Assembly (NCBI RefSeq): GCF_051622035.1
Contig: NC_135366.1
Location: 4,123,001 to 4,187,000, forward strand
DNA from: Arctopsyche grandis
Taxonomy: Eukaryota > Arthropoda > Insecta > Trichoptera > Hydropsychidae
Direction of reading: 5' to 3'
DNA: 64,000 nt
Below the pieces are notes generated by a model. That model was not told the origin of the DNA. It was given only the letters and a program-made list of their open reading frames with translations, and did not search any database. Of this stretch, positions 50,505 through 62,267 are shown piece after piece (position 1 is the stretch's first letter; each line of letters opens with the position of its first letter). The position numbers and the translations under genes were made by a program.

Positions 50505-51405
50505 CGTTCACGATAGATTATCAACAGCAATATATCTACAGTTGCGGTTTATTTATAAATAGGCATGTATTTAAATCAACTAACTGTACTAAATCACAAG
50601 TACTTGAAGCAGAGAACCATTCAACAACGCCACTGATTAACATTCAATTTGTATACTGTTTGTTGACGTTTATAGAACCACGGCTTTGACAACAAATTCG
50701 ACATTTTGATTGACACATTCACTTCGGCTCGGATTTATCACTGCAAATACTTCGAATATGTCGTAAATTTATCGAGATTAATATTTGCGCAAGCGAACGC
50801 AAATATACATATATACAGACATTCTATAATGTAAGTATGGATTTTTGGAAAAGTCAATTAATATCAGCTTTTGACGGTAGATTAAATTCAAAGTCGTTAT
50901 TCGCTACCGGTTTATCTCTTGTGTCGGTGCAAAACTCAATTTTGCTAAATCGGATAAAATTCAGACTCAATTTCCGGTTAAAAGAATCGAAACGGACAGA
51001 TGGGGGCTAATGGATGCCGGTTGCCAATTTATATACACATGTAAATATGTGAATTTTTTATTTACAGATTCTATCTACAATTCATTCCAGATAGCTATGT
51101 ACATACATACATAGTAGGCATACTAACACGCGATTTTTATTAATCAGAAGGATATATGGGTTATAAAAGACTGCAAATACAGTCAATCGAAGTAAAATCG
51201 TAAATATATGTGTGTATATATATACAGTACATATGTATGTGCTTGTTGTTTGAGTATATTTGAGCGAGCGCACTTCATAATATGTGAAATGTGCACAGTG
51301 TGCATGTAACATTTAAAATCTATATTGTACTGTGCATAAATACATTGCTTACCTGTCAATATTGACTGCCATGAAATTTTAATCGAAATCGGTATTTAAT
51401 TTATT
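50505..51405. other. Intergenic, nothing recognised
   Basis: AT-rich with a few TATG/CATA tracts. No gene found. Confidence 0.3.
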
Positions 51406-51409
51406 ATTA

Positions 51410-51673
51410 ACCAGCAACGTGAACTAGTGGTTAGCATATTATATGTACTTTCGAGCAGAGTTGTTGGGAGCTGTTGGCCAGGCCTTGGTTTGTGATTCCA
51501 GGTCGATCGTTTCCTATCAGAGTTTGCCAATTTTTCTGATGTTTCTTAGAAACGGTTTCTGTAAATAGGCATGTCCTTTCCAAACTCTCTTGCAAATATC
51601 AAGCTATTCAGCGTCGATGTCGATGATGTTTGTATGAATTCGCATTGTATAAAATACTTGTCTTGATTGTATT
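51410..51673 (+). mobile_element. SINE (type A) interrupted by a hAT element
   Basis: Head ACCAGCAACGTGAACTAGTG, body GGTCGATCGTTTCCTATCAG, GAATTCGCATTGTATAAAAT. It stops at the ATTGTATT target of the hAT element. The rest after 52262 is short and decayed. Confidence 0.7.
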
Positions 51674-52253
51674 CAGGGTTGTAGAATAGCCGGTACGCAC
51701 CGGTACGGCGACCCGCCACTTTTTATCGGCACCGGTACGCGACCCGCCATAAAAATTTCAAAAATCAAAATAGTATAAAACTTTATTTTTTTTGAAAAGT
51801 TTTACCACTTTTGCAATATTCTTCACCCAAGCTCGATGACGAGGAGCGCTGTCGTGCATAAAAATGCTGTCAAGATCAAGGATACCACCAGACTTTATAT
51901 GAGGCACCAGATGTGTCTTTAGCACATTTAAATATTGGTCCCCATTCATGGACCCATTAACGAAATAAATATCATTCCAGCTTCTAAATTAACTTCCCTT
52001 TTCCATTTACTTCCTTTCCCGGTAAGGTATTAGGCTTTTACCTTCTCGTGGTCCTTACCGAACAGTACATTTAAATCATCTTTAAAAGTACTGATAAAGA
52101 AGAGCCTTACGGCATGTAGCATTTTCGACCTTAGAGTCATTTAAGTGGAGTTGAAATTAAGTATGTAAAAATGCATGTATTGTAAAAATTTTGCAAAAAA
52201 AATTATACAAAATCAAGCGTACCGGCACCTGAATATTTAGCACTACACCACTG
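51674..52253. mobile_element. hAT-type element, 580 bp, with a Tc1-like fragment inside
   Basis: Perfect 8-bp ATTGTATT duplication (51666-51673, 52254-52261). Ends CAGGGTTGTAGAATAGCCGG and, from the right, CAGTGGTGTAGTGC. Subterminal CCGGTACGC motifs occur at the left and a complementary GCGTACCGGC at the right. It carries a piece of a Tc1/mariner transposase, so it is a composite. Confidence 0.8.
51758..51949 (-). pseudogene. Tc1-like transposase fragment
   Basis: 63 residues including MNGDQYLNVLKTHLVP and IFMHDSAPRHRAWVKNI. This matches the second catalytic block of Tc1 transposases (usual pattern QDNAPxH), here altered to HDSAPRH. Only this block is present. Confidence 0.6.
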
Positions 52254-52392
52254 ATTGTATTGTATATTATATTTAGCACTACTGTATTGAACGCATGAAA
52301 TTCCCGTTCCCGTTTCTCGAAGCGTTTCGATAAGTTCAATTTAATAATAAAATAAAATTATATCAAAGTATAGGAACGCATACGTGACAGCC

Positions 52393-52807
52393 CGGTCTCC
52401 GTGACGAGACAGAATGTTAAATTACAGAAAACGCAAATATCGGAAGGCAAATATCGAAAATCGAAAGATCTTAAGTCGAAAGATAAAAAAATGGTGCATG
52501 GTAAACGGTACATACTCACGTACATACTCACTTAATTTGCGCGAGCAGGATACAACAGGAACAAGAGGAACAGGCTTTTCCTCGCGTATTAATGTGCGCG
52601 CGCAGAATACGGGAGGAAAAGCATGTTCCTCTTGTTCCTGTTGTATCCTGCTCGCGCAAATTAAGTGAGTATGTACGTGAGTATGTACTGTTTACCATGC
52701 ATCATTTTTTTTTGATCTTTCGACTTAAGATCTTTCGATTTTCGATCTTTGCCTTCCGATATTTGTGTTTTCTGTAATTTAACATTCTGTCTCGTCACGT
52801 AGACCCG
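52393..52807. mobile_element. Palindromic foldback element, family 1, copy 2
   Basis: 415 bp between TGACAGCC (52385-52392) and TGACAGAC (52808-52815), 7 of 8 matching. Same arms as copy 1 at 30863. An extra CGTACATACTCA unit is duplicated in both arms, meaning both halves changed together. Confidence 0.8.
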
Positions 52808-52815
52808 TGACAGAC

Positions 52816-53176
52816 AGACAAACATTGATTTATATATATATATATATATATGTAGGATTGTTATGAGTGGTACATAATGTCAGGTTGAAATGAGTGGTAC
52901 GTAATGTATTTTTACGTTGGCAATGCGTGCGCGCAAGTTGTTACCAACGTAAACATTTTCTTAACTACACACTGGCGCTTCATACTTTCGCGTCGATAAC
53001 ATCATAATGACGAATATTATTATTAAGAGGTTTTTTCCCCTTTTTTTCACAGTAATCTTTCCGGACATGCATACAACAAATCCTGAAAGTTCCATCGGAA
53101 TCGGTTCTTTGGTTTAGAGCCTATTCGAGACAGACAGACAGACGGACAGACAAACATCGATTTTTGTATATATAGA
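52816..53176 (-). mobile_element. Helitron, minus orientation
   Basis: From the high end: TCTATATATACAAAAATCG, TGTCTGTCTGTC, GGCTCTAAACCAAAGAACCG, GGATTTGTTGTATGCATG, and the internal AAGTATGAAGCGCC segment. The 3' hairpin end is missing, so the copy is cut at its 3' side, next to a TA repeat (52831-52850). Confidence 0.6.
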
Positions 53177-53179
53177 TAA

Positions 53180-54085
53180 TACAAATTATTCGGATAGTAA
53201 TTAATTTCATACATAATTTAGTCCGTTTTAACTCATGCGCAAGAATTTAATAATCCTTTTGTCTATTAACGTGTTCGGTCGTGAATGTGGTAAATAATGG
53301 CGACCCATAACTTCATCGGGAATGACATGAAAGGACCCTTAAAGTACCTCTATTATACTTAACATACATACATATTCGAACTGATGAAAATTTCTAACAT
53401 GGCCTTTAGAAAATCGCGTGTTCGCTTGTTTTTATAGAATAGAATAAAAAAATAAAAAAAGGAAAGCTTTGTATAGAGTAAAATACGTTTATTTATTAAC
53501 GATCTTTGGAGAAACACGTAAAGGGCAGACGTTACGTGATTCAAAATATATCAAATTCTCGAGAGGAAATGTTTAAAGATTAATTCAAGTTGTGTGAAAT
53601 TTTTTAAAACGACGCTGAAAATTTTATCGCTTTCGCAAAACGAATCTCGGAAGAGAAGAGCACGGATCGGCAACCTTTTGAATAATGTATATCAATCGGC
53701 CGTTTTGTACTAAACACTGAAATTATATCCTTTTATCTTTTTTTTTTTTTTTTTCGCCTCTCGTTCCCGTCTTTCGCGATGTACCTAATAAATTATTAAA
53801 ATCACACATAAAAATGTATAAGAGATACTGAAATTTTTCGATACTTTTCAATTTGCATTTAGAACGATACATTTCAAGGAACTGATACACTTTGACAACA
53901 TTAATACATCAAATAGAATTTAAATACAATGTTTTTTATGTCGATTAAGTATGAATATGATTTGGTTATTATTTGAGTTCAATATTATTTCTACGTACAA
54001 TGCAAATTACATAAAATACGATAAAATAATATATAAAAAATAAAATATTCAATGAATCCAATTTTGATGGGCACTTAACAATATA
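53180..54085. other. Intergenic, nothing recognised
   Basis: AT-rich with short frames only. Confidence 0.3.
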
Positions 54086-54089
54086 TATA

Positions 54090-54580
54090 ACCAGTAGCGT
54101 GGTTTAGTGGTGAATGTTGAATTATCTCGTACTTGATGTTATGAGTTCGATTCCCGCTAAGTCTCGCTATTGGCCAGACCTTGATTTGTCAAGGTCGATC
54201 GTTTCTTATCAGAATTTGCCAATTTTTCTGATTTTCATTGAAACGATTCCTGTAAAATTGGCGTTTCCTTCCCAATTTTCTGTTGCGAACATTTAGTTAT
54301 TGTTATATCTTAGGTTTCGCCATATTGCTCACCATAGATTTCTTTGTGGTTGTTTATCGAATATAAAATTCGTATTGTTACATGAAAGTTATTCATCGTT
54401 ATTTATCGTATTAATACGATATTTGTAATATCTGACGATATATGTCAGATATTGTTTAGATTTACATGTATCTATGTAATAATTATGTGGACCAGGAAAG
54501 CGCATTTGGGGTTTACCTGTTAAGCCTTCCTGGTATATTTGTGTATATATGTATGTAAAATAAATAAATAAATAAATATA
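54090..54580 (+). mobile_element. tRNA-derived SINE, full length (type B, long body)
   Basis: Head ACCAGTAGCGTGGTTTAGTG, box B GTTCGATTCCCGC, body GTCAAGGTCGATCGTTTC, tail GCGCATTTGGGGTTTACC then AAGCCTTCCTGG and AAATAAATAAATAAATA. Nearly the same as 21340-21826 in opposite orientation. Confidence 0.8.
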
Positions 54581-54596
54581 ATAGCTCTATTCTGGG

Positions 54597-54597
<1 letters not shown>

Positions 54598-54650
<53 letters not shown>

Positions 54651-54652
54651 TT
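54598..54652. repeat. (GT)n microsatellite
   Basis: About 25 GT units. Frames with HTHT or CVCV repeats are artefacts. Confidence 0.95.
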
Positions 54653-54837
54653 TGTGCGATAACGCTCGCCGTACTACATATAATAGTCGTTTCGATTCGA
54701 CATATGTATCTCACAGTTAAAACAATGCCAACAAAATGTTTCCTCTGGGAAAATAGTCTCAGAGCATTTAGCGCCATCTATTTAAAATTAATTTAAATAA
54801 TTAATTAATCAATTTTTCTATTGCTGTTTTATATTGT

Positions 54838-54921
<84 letters not shown>

Positions 54922-54923
54922 TA
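54838..54923. repeat. (CA)n-(TA)n microsatellite
   Basis: A short CA run followed by a long TA tract. Confidence 0.95.
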
Positions 54924-56395
54924 TTTTTCATAATATTTCAGATTTTTTTTAATATAATAAGAAAAAAAGAATTGTAAATATGTAGGTTTTTGAATAGCTT
55001 TTTTTCCTATTATGTTGAACATTAACATTAAAATAATATAATACTATGATTACTAACAAAATTAAATTAAAATTTTAAAATTCAAAATGATCAGTAGATC
55101 AGTATCTATTAAAATATAAATTATGTTTTGTGAACATAATTTAGTAATAATAAAAAGAAAATAAACTAGAGAAAAAGAATGGAAATACTAGGGTTCACAA
55201 AAGGAAGGATCTCAAATGTATTAATATTATGTATTAGATGTATTATGAGCATTTATAAGAATTGTAAATAGGTTTTTGAGCACTTTTCCTATTATGCTGT
55301 ACATTATTAACATTAGAGTAATATAATATACTATGATTACTAACAAAATTAAATTAAAATTGTAAAATAGAAAATGATCAGTAGATCAATAGTTATTAGA
55401 TAAATAGATATAAGATGTGTTGTGAACATAATTTAGTAAAAATAAAAAGCATTTAAAAATCCCCCCCTCCCTCCTCTTAGTTGATCTCTCTCTAACTAGA
55501 TTATACTAACCGTAGTCACAATAGAGTACTGTCATATTATACAGTTAAAATTAAATTATTTCTTTGGAAAGAAAGCACACCTTCCAATTTACAATTCCGC
55601 AAACACTTTCACACCTCAAAGACTCAATCCTAGAAAGCTAAATTTCATTCTCGGCAAAGTTAAATTGTATCGGACTTGGAGTGGAAACGGAGCAGACTTC
55701 GCAGAGCGCGAAAAGTGGGCTTTAGAAGGCTAAGCTCCCCCCATCCTTTGCTAGACCTCCAATCTACTGCATATCCCCGGCCGCAAAATCCTTACATTTC
55801 GGGGAAACGGGGAAAGTTACACGAGAGAAAGGAAACCCAACAGGACGACCTTATTTGGCATTCGCCATAACGAAAACTTACGTCGGACGCGACCCTCGTA
55901 AAATATAATAAGTCCCGTCTTGATGATGGTCACGAAATTGCTCCCGTTGTTAACCCCATAATGACTCCGTGTTCGTATTTAAACTGTTGTCCCCCGACGG
56001 AGGGTGTAATAATGTCGAATAATGATCTGGAAGTTATTATGGTTGGGGCACGTGCCGTTTGTAATTGTTATTTTGCGAATAAATTGAAGAGTATTCGGAC
56101 TAATTTATCGAATTCGGTTGGACACGGATGTGGACACTTTATCACTATTTTCTATTATGCTACGTACATATAATAATGGCGGTTCGGAAACTATATTTCA
56201 AGTTGTGGGTTTGTTTGTTTGAAATTTTAGTATTTGTGTTTTAATACGAAAGTGCTATGTGCAATGTGTGTATGTTCGTTATCGTACAAACAGATAGAGC
56301 TGCACGTGAGGGGATTCCAGCTGCGAGGGGTGGATCCTCATGCCATGGGGGGTCGACCGAATGTGTAGAAAAGGCAACTAGGCAAAAGGCGACCT
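54924..56395. other. Intergenic; local duplication, GC-richer block
   Basis: About 54960-55130 and 55260-55440 are diverged direct repeats (AACAAAATTAAATTAAAATT and AAAATGATCAGTAGATCA). 55640-55960 is GC-richer with an unrecognised 64-aa frame. 56290-56395 contains GGGGTGGATCCTCATGCC and is also unassigned. Confidence 0.35.
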
Positions 56396-56716
56396 TTTAT
56401 ACACACTTTTGACTTCTGATTTGAACTGGACGACTACTTAGAGATATTTGAAAGCTGAAAAGTACTACAAATGAAAGATAAAATACCCGACTATAGATTG
56501 CAATATTCATTTTGAACAGGAAATTGACAGATTTTGAGACATCGACCGAACAACACCAAGATTTAGAAAAATCGCACGATTTAAAAAACACATATATTTC
56601 CAAATCTCGAGCCAATCAACATTTTTTTATTACCAAATTCGTGTTTACTGGGCATAGATCTATAAGAAAAGTCATATCTCGTCTCTGAACCATTTTTCGT
56701 GTCGAACAGTGTTATT
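56396..56716 (-). mobile_element. Internal fragment of the 10-bp-TSD element
   Basis: The complement matches 23985-24300 over its length (e.g. GTCGATTTCTCAAAATCTG-like and CATTTGTAGTACTTTTCAGC segments), but both terminal repeats are missing. Confidence 0.65.
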
Positions 56717-58610
56717 TTCGAGACCTCATTGGCTGTTGAGCGCAGCTCGCTAATAGGTCGTTGGGTCCCAATCGCTGATTGGTTGACAAGTGCTTGTCAC
56801 TTATTGGTCGAGGTGTTTCAAAAGACCATTTAGCATATTGAACTGATTTTTTTTACCCATAAGTGTCATATTAAGATCTAGTGTAGGTAAACATTCATTT
56901 AGGTAAACTTACTACGTGATAGCCTGCGGAAAATGTATACGAAAGCATAATATTATATGTTGTATAGTATGTAGTGTTGGTGGAAAACAAAACGTGGACG
57001 AGCGACAGCATCTGGTTTTCCATTTATGAGGATTTTCTGGAGCACACGGAGAATGCGAAATGGGATTACAGCATCGGCATGCAACTTGCGATGCATTTTG
57101 AATGCACCCCACCGAAAATTCACCCGACAAACTATGTATCTTTGAAGAAATACATATATGTATACATAACTGAATTTCATGCAAAATAGTCAAATAATAG
57201 AAATGAGACTTGAATAATTCATCGTCGAAAGATTTTCGTTTTAACGAGATTTTTTAATCTTCCACTCAAGTCTTGCATCATGAATTGACATGAAAGTGCA
57301 TCTGAGCGGAAGGGAATGTGTGCAAATCGTGTTGTATTTTTTTGATAGAATCATATACATACACTTTATTTAAAATAGTTTTCGTTGTTATTTTAAAACA
57401 TCGACAAAAACGATTTTGTGATATATTTATAAAGACCCGTTGCATCAGTTGACAATTCATTATCGAGTTGATTACCCACCTAGTTGTATTTATCAAATAA
57501 TAACACTGAGCAACAAAAAATCACGTTTTTGAGTTACCATAGCAGAGACTAACCAATCTTTACTAAGTTTGACCCACTGAATTCGAATATGATAATGATT
57601 TTTGTTGTTTGGGTCTCCTTTACGAGATATGAGGGCTTAAAAAAATGCGCAATTTTTACATTTTGTGTGCAAGCGGTACGGCAAGCGAGAGTCATCTCGC
57701 TTACACACACGCTTCTAGTTTGAGCTCACGGAAACTGAATGAAAGTCTTTCTTAGCAATTACCGCTCGAGTTAGTAGGTTTAGATAAAAATAAAAAATAT
57801 GGAGATAGAAAAACAATCCATATAAACGTGGTGAAATAAAAATCTGACCACACAAATGCAAAATAGCACAGAGAAAAAATCCATGAAAAAAAAAATATTT
57901 TTGACTTTTAAAATTCGCTAGAAAATTAATTATAAGTATTTTAAAACAATAAAAAATCAAAATCAATAGAAAAAACATCTGACTATTGATTTCAATACTC
58001 ACTTTGAGTATAGCAATACTATATTTTGAATTAAAAACCGCAAAAGCCAAAAAACTGTAAAAAAAATTTGTAGTATTTTTTTTTTAAAACAATTTTTCAT
58101 TATTTTATTTTGACCTTTTGAATAATTTTAATCTTCTTGATATTTATTGTGTATAATAAAGATAGTGATTTTAAGTAAAAATAAAAAAAAAACACTAAAT
58201 TTAATGAGTATTTTTCCTGGAACTGAGATTTTAGTTTGTTTTTATAATTTGATTTAAGTAAAATAACAAAGTCTTTGGTATAAATATATGTATATTTTTT
58301 TAAAATTCAAATCATATAACAATGTTCATGCTCATTCAAATTAGCTGGTTGACCATAACAAAAATTTAGTACAGGGTTTAAAGTTGGGATTTAACTCAAC
58401 CACTTCATTGGTTGTTGTACTATATTTATAATTCATATAGTCTGAAAAGGTGATAAAGTTTTGTTTTAATATGGTTTCATTTGTGATTCATTAAAATTTC
58501 ATATTTTAATATCACTAATGAAATCAATCAATTATTTTTTTTTTAAATACATACTATAAAAATATAGTATGTACATACTTTAAACATTAAAAAATGTCAA
58601 GGTATTTTAA
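56717..58610. other. Intergenic; one unassigned plus frame
   Basis: The frame at 56974-57189 (71 aa, with FSIYEDFLEHTENAKWDYSI) looks protein-like in composition but matches nothing I know and lacks splice context. The rest is AT-rich. I searched here for a last kelch exon of the minus-strand gene and found none. Confidence 0.3.
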
Positions 58611-58617
58611 AACTTAC

Positions 58618-60570
58618 AGCCTTTGATATATATCAGACCATCTAAAACAGCTGCACTCCACCAGGTATATTCTACAGGGTTTCGGAAATCCTTCCATTGT
58701 TTAGTATTTAAATCCAATCGTTCATGCATTTCGTGACCAAAGTCCGCATCTAAACCACCTATGGCGAAGAGACTTCCATCCACAAAGACTATCTAAAATG
58801 TAGCAAAAATCAAAATTACTAGCCATATAGCCATAGATATATAATACACATAGATGGGCCCTGACGTGTGATTTTGATCGGAGATCTTGTCTTCACTAAC
58901 TGAGGGGTGCGGGGGGTATAACTAGCGGGGAAGTTGGGAAAAAAAAGGTTTTTTTCCCGACGACGCAGTGGTACCTACCTACCTACTGAGATAAACTGTG
59001 CATGCGCCAAAAGGGAGACCAGTATAAAGCGTGAGGGCGGATCTAGTGTATTATACATCAATGTTACTAGCACATTATTTTTTTTTAATCAATACTATTC
59101 ACATGTAAATATGTAGATGCAATATGGACATATACCCACAGCAAAATCCATTCGTCCATGGTTCATCGGCGTGCCTAAAGTCCACTTATTCAGATTTGGA
59201 TCGTAAATCTCCAATGATTTTAAAAGCTCTAAATCTTCTTGAGTTCCGCCAGTCACATACATCTTTCCTTCATATACATCACTAGCGTGAGCAGAACGAA
59301 TACCCAGCATTGGGGCCATACCACTCCAGCTGTCTGTTTTTGGATCGTACCTAATCCAAATATTGTGTATTTTTCATAACTTATACAAAAAATATGTATC
59401 GACAAAAATACAGAAAAAATAAACCAACCTCTCAACGGTAGCAATTGTATTATAATTTTCATCTACACCTCCAGTAATATATATGTACTCGCCAATTTCA
59501 GCTACACCCATGTTACTTTTCTTTTGCCCCATCGGTGTGAGTTTTTTTATTTCCTTTGTAGCCAAATCAAAAGATTTAACCTGTAATTCATGCAAGTGAA
59601 TGCAATTAAAGCGAAATCTTAACACTCTTAAAGTTCATATTTCAAATCAATTCATTCCATACCTCATCGATCGGCCCTTTTGTATTTGGTTTTCCTCCGA
59701 AAATATACAATTTTCCGTGTGAAACTATCGTCGAATAACCGCTAGAAACATTTATATCAATTTCTGCTAGCGTAGTCCACGTATCATGTAATGGATGATA
59801 GAATTGAACCACACAATTATTCTGAAATGACATATTTATTGTACCATCAGATTGTATATCATGCACAACATCAAAATTTAACGATTTATCAAAACTTATC
59901 GATATCTTACAGAATCCTTATGGGGAGAGCCTACTGCTACTATTGTAACAGGGTAATCTGTTATCAGATGATCTTTTTCTGGCGGAACTGAAAAGTTTAT
60001 ACATGTTATAAAAAACACAAATAGACAATAATCAAACGTGCGTAGAACAATAATTGAAAGTTTGACGTAATTGTATTACCAAGGTTAACTAGAGACTTCT
60101 TCACCAGAAATGATATTGATGATTCCAACGATTTTTTTCCATTTTTCATCGTTGCCAATTTATTGGTTTTGATGTTCATTTCCAGACCCTTAACTATATT
60201 TGAAATAATGCACAATTTTTTCCTCAAATAAAAGAAAAGTAAATATAAAATGATCAATTTTAAATTTTATAACGCCATAACGAGTTACATATTAAATGGG
60301 GTCTCAAATATGACATATCGTTATTATATTAAATGTGTATCTTGAAACCCTACGGGAGAAAATGGAAGTATTATTGCCGAAAACAATAGCTTTTGACCAC
60401 CATGAGTCATTATCGGGGTTGGTCATATGTATTTGACCACTTCTGAGTTTCGATGGTAAGTCAAATTGTAATTGTACTTGAAAACTGTCAATGCCACTTA
60501 TATGTACACTTAGTGTTGTAAAATTCTCGGTAATAATCTTTTGGCGAATATTCTCGATAATATTCTCCAA
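58618..60570 (-). CDS. Kelch-repeat protein A, at least 7 exons
   Basis: Minus-strand exons in order: about 60354-60570 (start uncertain), 60080-60193, 59911-59987, 59663-59821, 59429-59580, 59136-59350, 58618-58788. GT-AG sites and phases agree throughout. Five kelch blades are visible, ending KLYIFGG, YIYITGG, KMYVTGG, LFAIGG and LIYIKG, with typical YDPKTDSWSGMAPM and IYDPNLNKW lead-ins. The N-terminal part (VQLQFDLPSKLRSGQIHM, NDSWWSKAIVFGNNTSIF) is not a recognisable BTB or BACK domain. Kelch propellers bind protein partners, often as substrate receptors for Cullin-3; without a BTB domain that role is not shown. At 58618 there is a strong donor (GTAAGT) but no downstream exon found; reading through gives CKF and a stop. 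The sixth blade is therefore missing or lies elsewhere. Confidence 0.75.
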
Positions 60571-60589
60571 ACCGAGAATTTTCGAGAAT

Positions 60590-61200
60590 ATTCTTTTTTA
60601 GAGCATCTGGAGGTCTTGAATACTATTCCGTTGCAATTTCAAAAAAATTGATAAATTCATGTGAACGGTAAGATGAGGGAAGACACGAATAATATTAATT
60701 AACTAATGCAAAAACCTAATTAATAATAATTTTTAATATTTTGCATTTCATATATGTATGTACAGAGAGAGGGTAAGCAAATGTGACTTTTGAGCAGTTG
60801 GAAATGTTACGCCAATTATGTAGTTTGTGTTATGGTGCGTACGCACCAAGCCAACGAACGGCCCCAAATCAAGTAATTAAATCAAGTAATTAAATCATTT
60901 CAGAGGTAAAATTTATCGGATAATGTGTGATTATTAATTTTATTTCGACGAAAGAAAAAAACCCTTTGACAAATCACCGATATCCGACACCGCGTTTTTT
61001 TATGAATTGTTTTTTTTTTATCGATCATCCACGTGGAAATACAGTAAAATCTCGTGACGACTTTAACAATATTTTTTTTCGCTCGTAAGCAGAGAAATTA
61101 TAATATTTCTCTGGTTTTAAATGCGGTATCGTCGTAATTCAAAACATTGTTGTAATTCAAAACATCAACGATGATCTAATTTTAGCTCAATCTCGCTCTT
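60590..61200. repeat. Repeat unit related to 61790-62000
   Basis: From about 60840 the sequence TGGTGCGTACGCACCAAGCC and then GAGGTAAAATTTATCGGATA, CCCTTTGACAAATCACCGA recurs at 61838-61930. It is a dispersed duplicate associated with the palindromes below. A small AGAGAAAT...ATTTCTCT inverted pair lies at 61091-61114. Confidence 0.55.
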
Positions 61201-61204
61201 TGGC

Positions 61205-61440
61205 TTGATTTTGATATTTAATTTCAATTTTAAAATTTAATTTTTATTTCGATATTTTGTACGCTACTGCTGGTTAAAAAGTTGGCCCAAAATCGTCGTT
61301 GGTTTAGTCCGTAAGCACCATTATGGTGCCTACGGACTAAACCAACGACGATTTTGGGCCAACTTTTTAACGAGCAGGATAAAACCAGTAGCGTACAAAA
61401 TATCGAAATAAAAATTGAAATTAAATATCAAAATTAAAAC
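61205..61440. mobile_element. Near-perfect palindrome, about 235 bp
   Basis: Centred at 61322 (CACCATTATGGTG). Arms include GGTTTAGTCCGTAAGC and GCCTACGGACTAAACC, then AAAGTTGGCCCAAAATCGTC and its complement, then TTTTATTTCGATATTTTGTA and its complement. Foldback-type MITE. Confidence 0.75.
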
Positions 61441-61984
61441 TATTATTATTATATTAAAATTAAATTCAAATATCAAAATAAAATTATAGTCATTATATTA
61501 AAATTAAAATTAAATATTGAAAGTTAAAACAGAACATGCCCAATTTAAATAAATTTTCAAGATTGACCTAAAATTAGATCATTAACAATCACATAAAGGT
61601 AATCCTCGACTTAAAATGTTTTGATTTACGAAGATACGCACTAAGATCGAAAAAAAATCAAATAATTATTATTTTTACTTCCCCGTAATGCACAGTTACT
61701 GAGAATATATCATGTGTTAGTATGGGTGATCCAGTGATCGTCGCCAATCCGTTGCATTGTCGGTACATCAATCGAAATTTTTATAGTCTTCAATTGTTTC
61801 TCTCGTCGAAATAAATCAAATAATTAAATCCATCTCAGAGGTAAAATTTATCGGATAATGTGTGATTGTTACTTTTATTTCAACGAAAGAAAAAAAAACC
61901 CTTTGACAAATCACCGACAACCGACACCGACGGTTTTTTTGTTAAATATTTCATCGACGGCCGAAATACAGTAGTAGAATTTTT

Positions 61985-62158
61985 TAGTAATTTTTATTTC
62001 GATATTTTGTACGCTACTGGTTTTAAAAGCCCAAAATCGTCGTTGGCTTGGTCCGTACGCAGCATTATGGTGCGTACGCACCAGGCCAATGAATGGCACC
62101 ACAGGTCAACTTTTGAAACCAGTGGCGTACAAAATATCGAAATAAAAATTTAATTAAA
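61985..62158. mobile_element. Palindrome, second copy
   Basis: Same outer arms (TTTTATTTCGATATTTTGTA and complement), centre near 62066 with GTACGCAGCATTATGGTGCG. The inner part is less perfect than in the copy at 61205. Confidence 0.7.
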
Positions 62159-62267
62159 AAATTCAAATTAAATATCATTTTGTGTATAACACGTATTTTT
62201 CAACAATATGTAATTTGGTCCTTAAAAATAATCAGTTCATCGTGTGTTTACCCAATTAGGCACTTAC

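Noticed and set aside
54090..54170. tRNA-like heads as real tRNA genes
   Set aside because: Boxes A and B are present but the cloverleaf is not, and the sequence continues into the SINE body.
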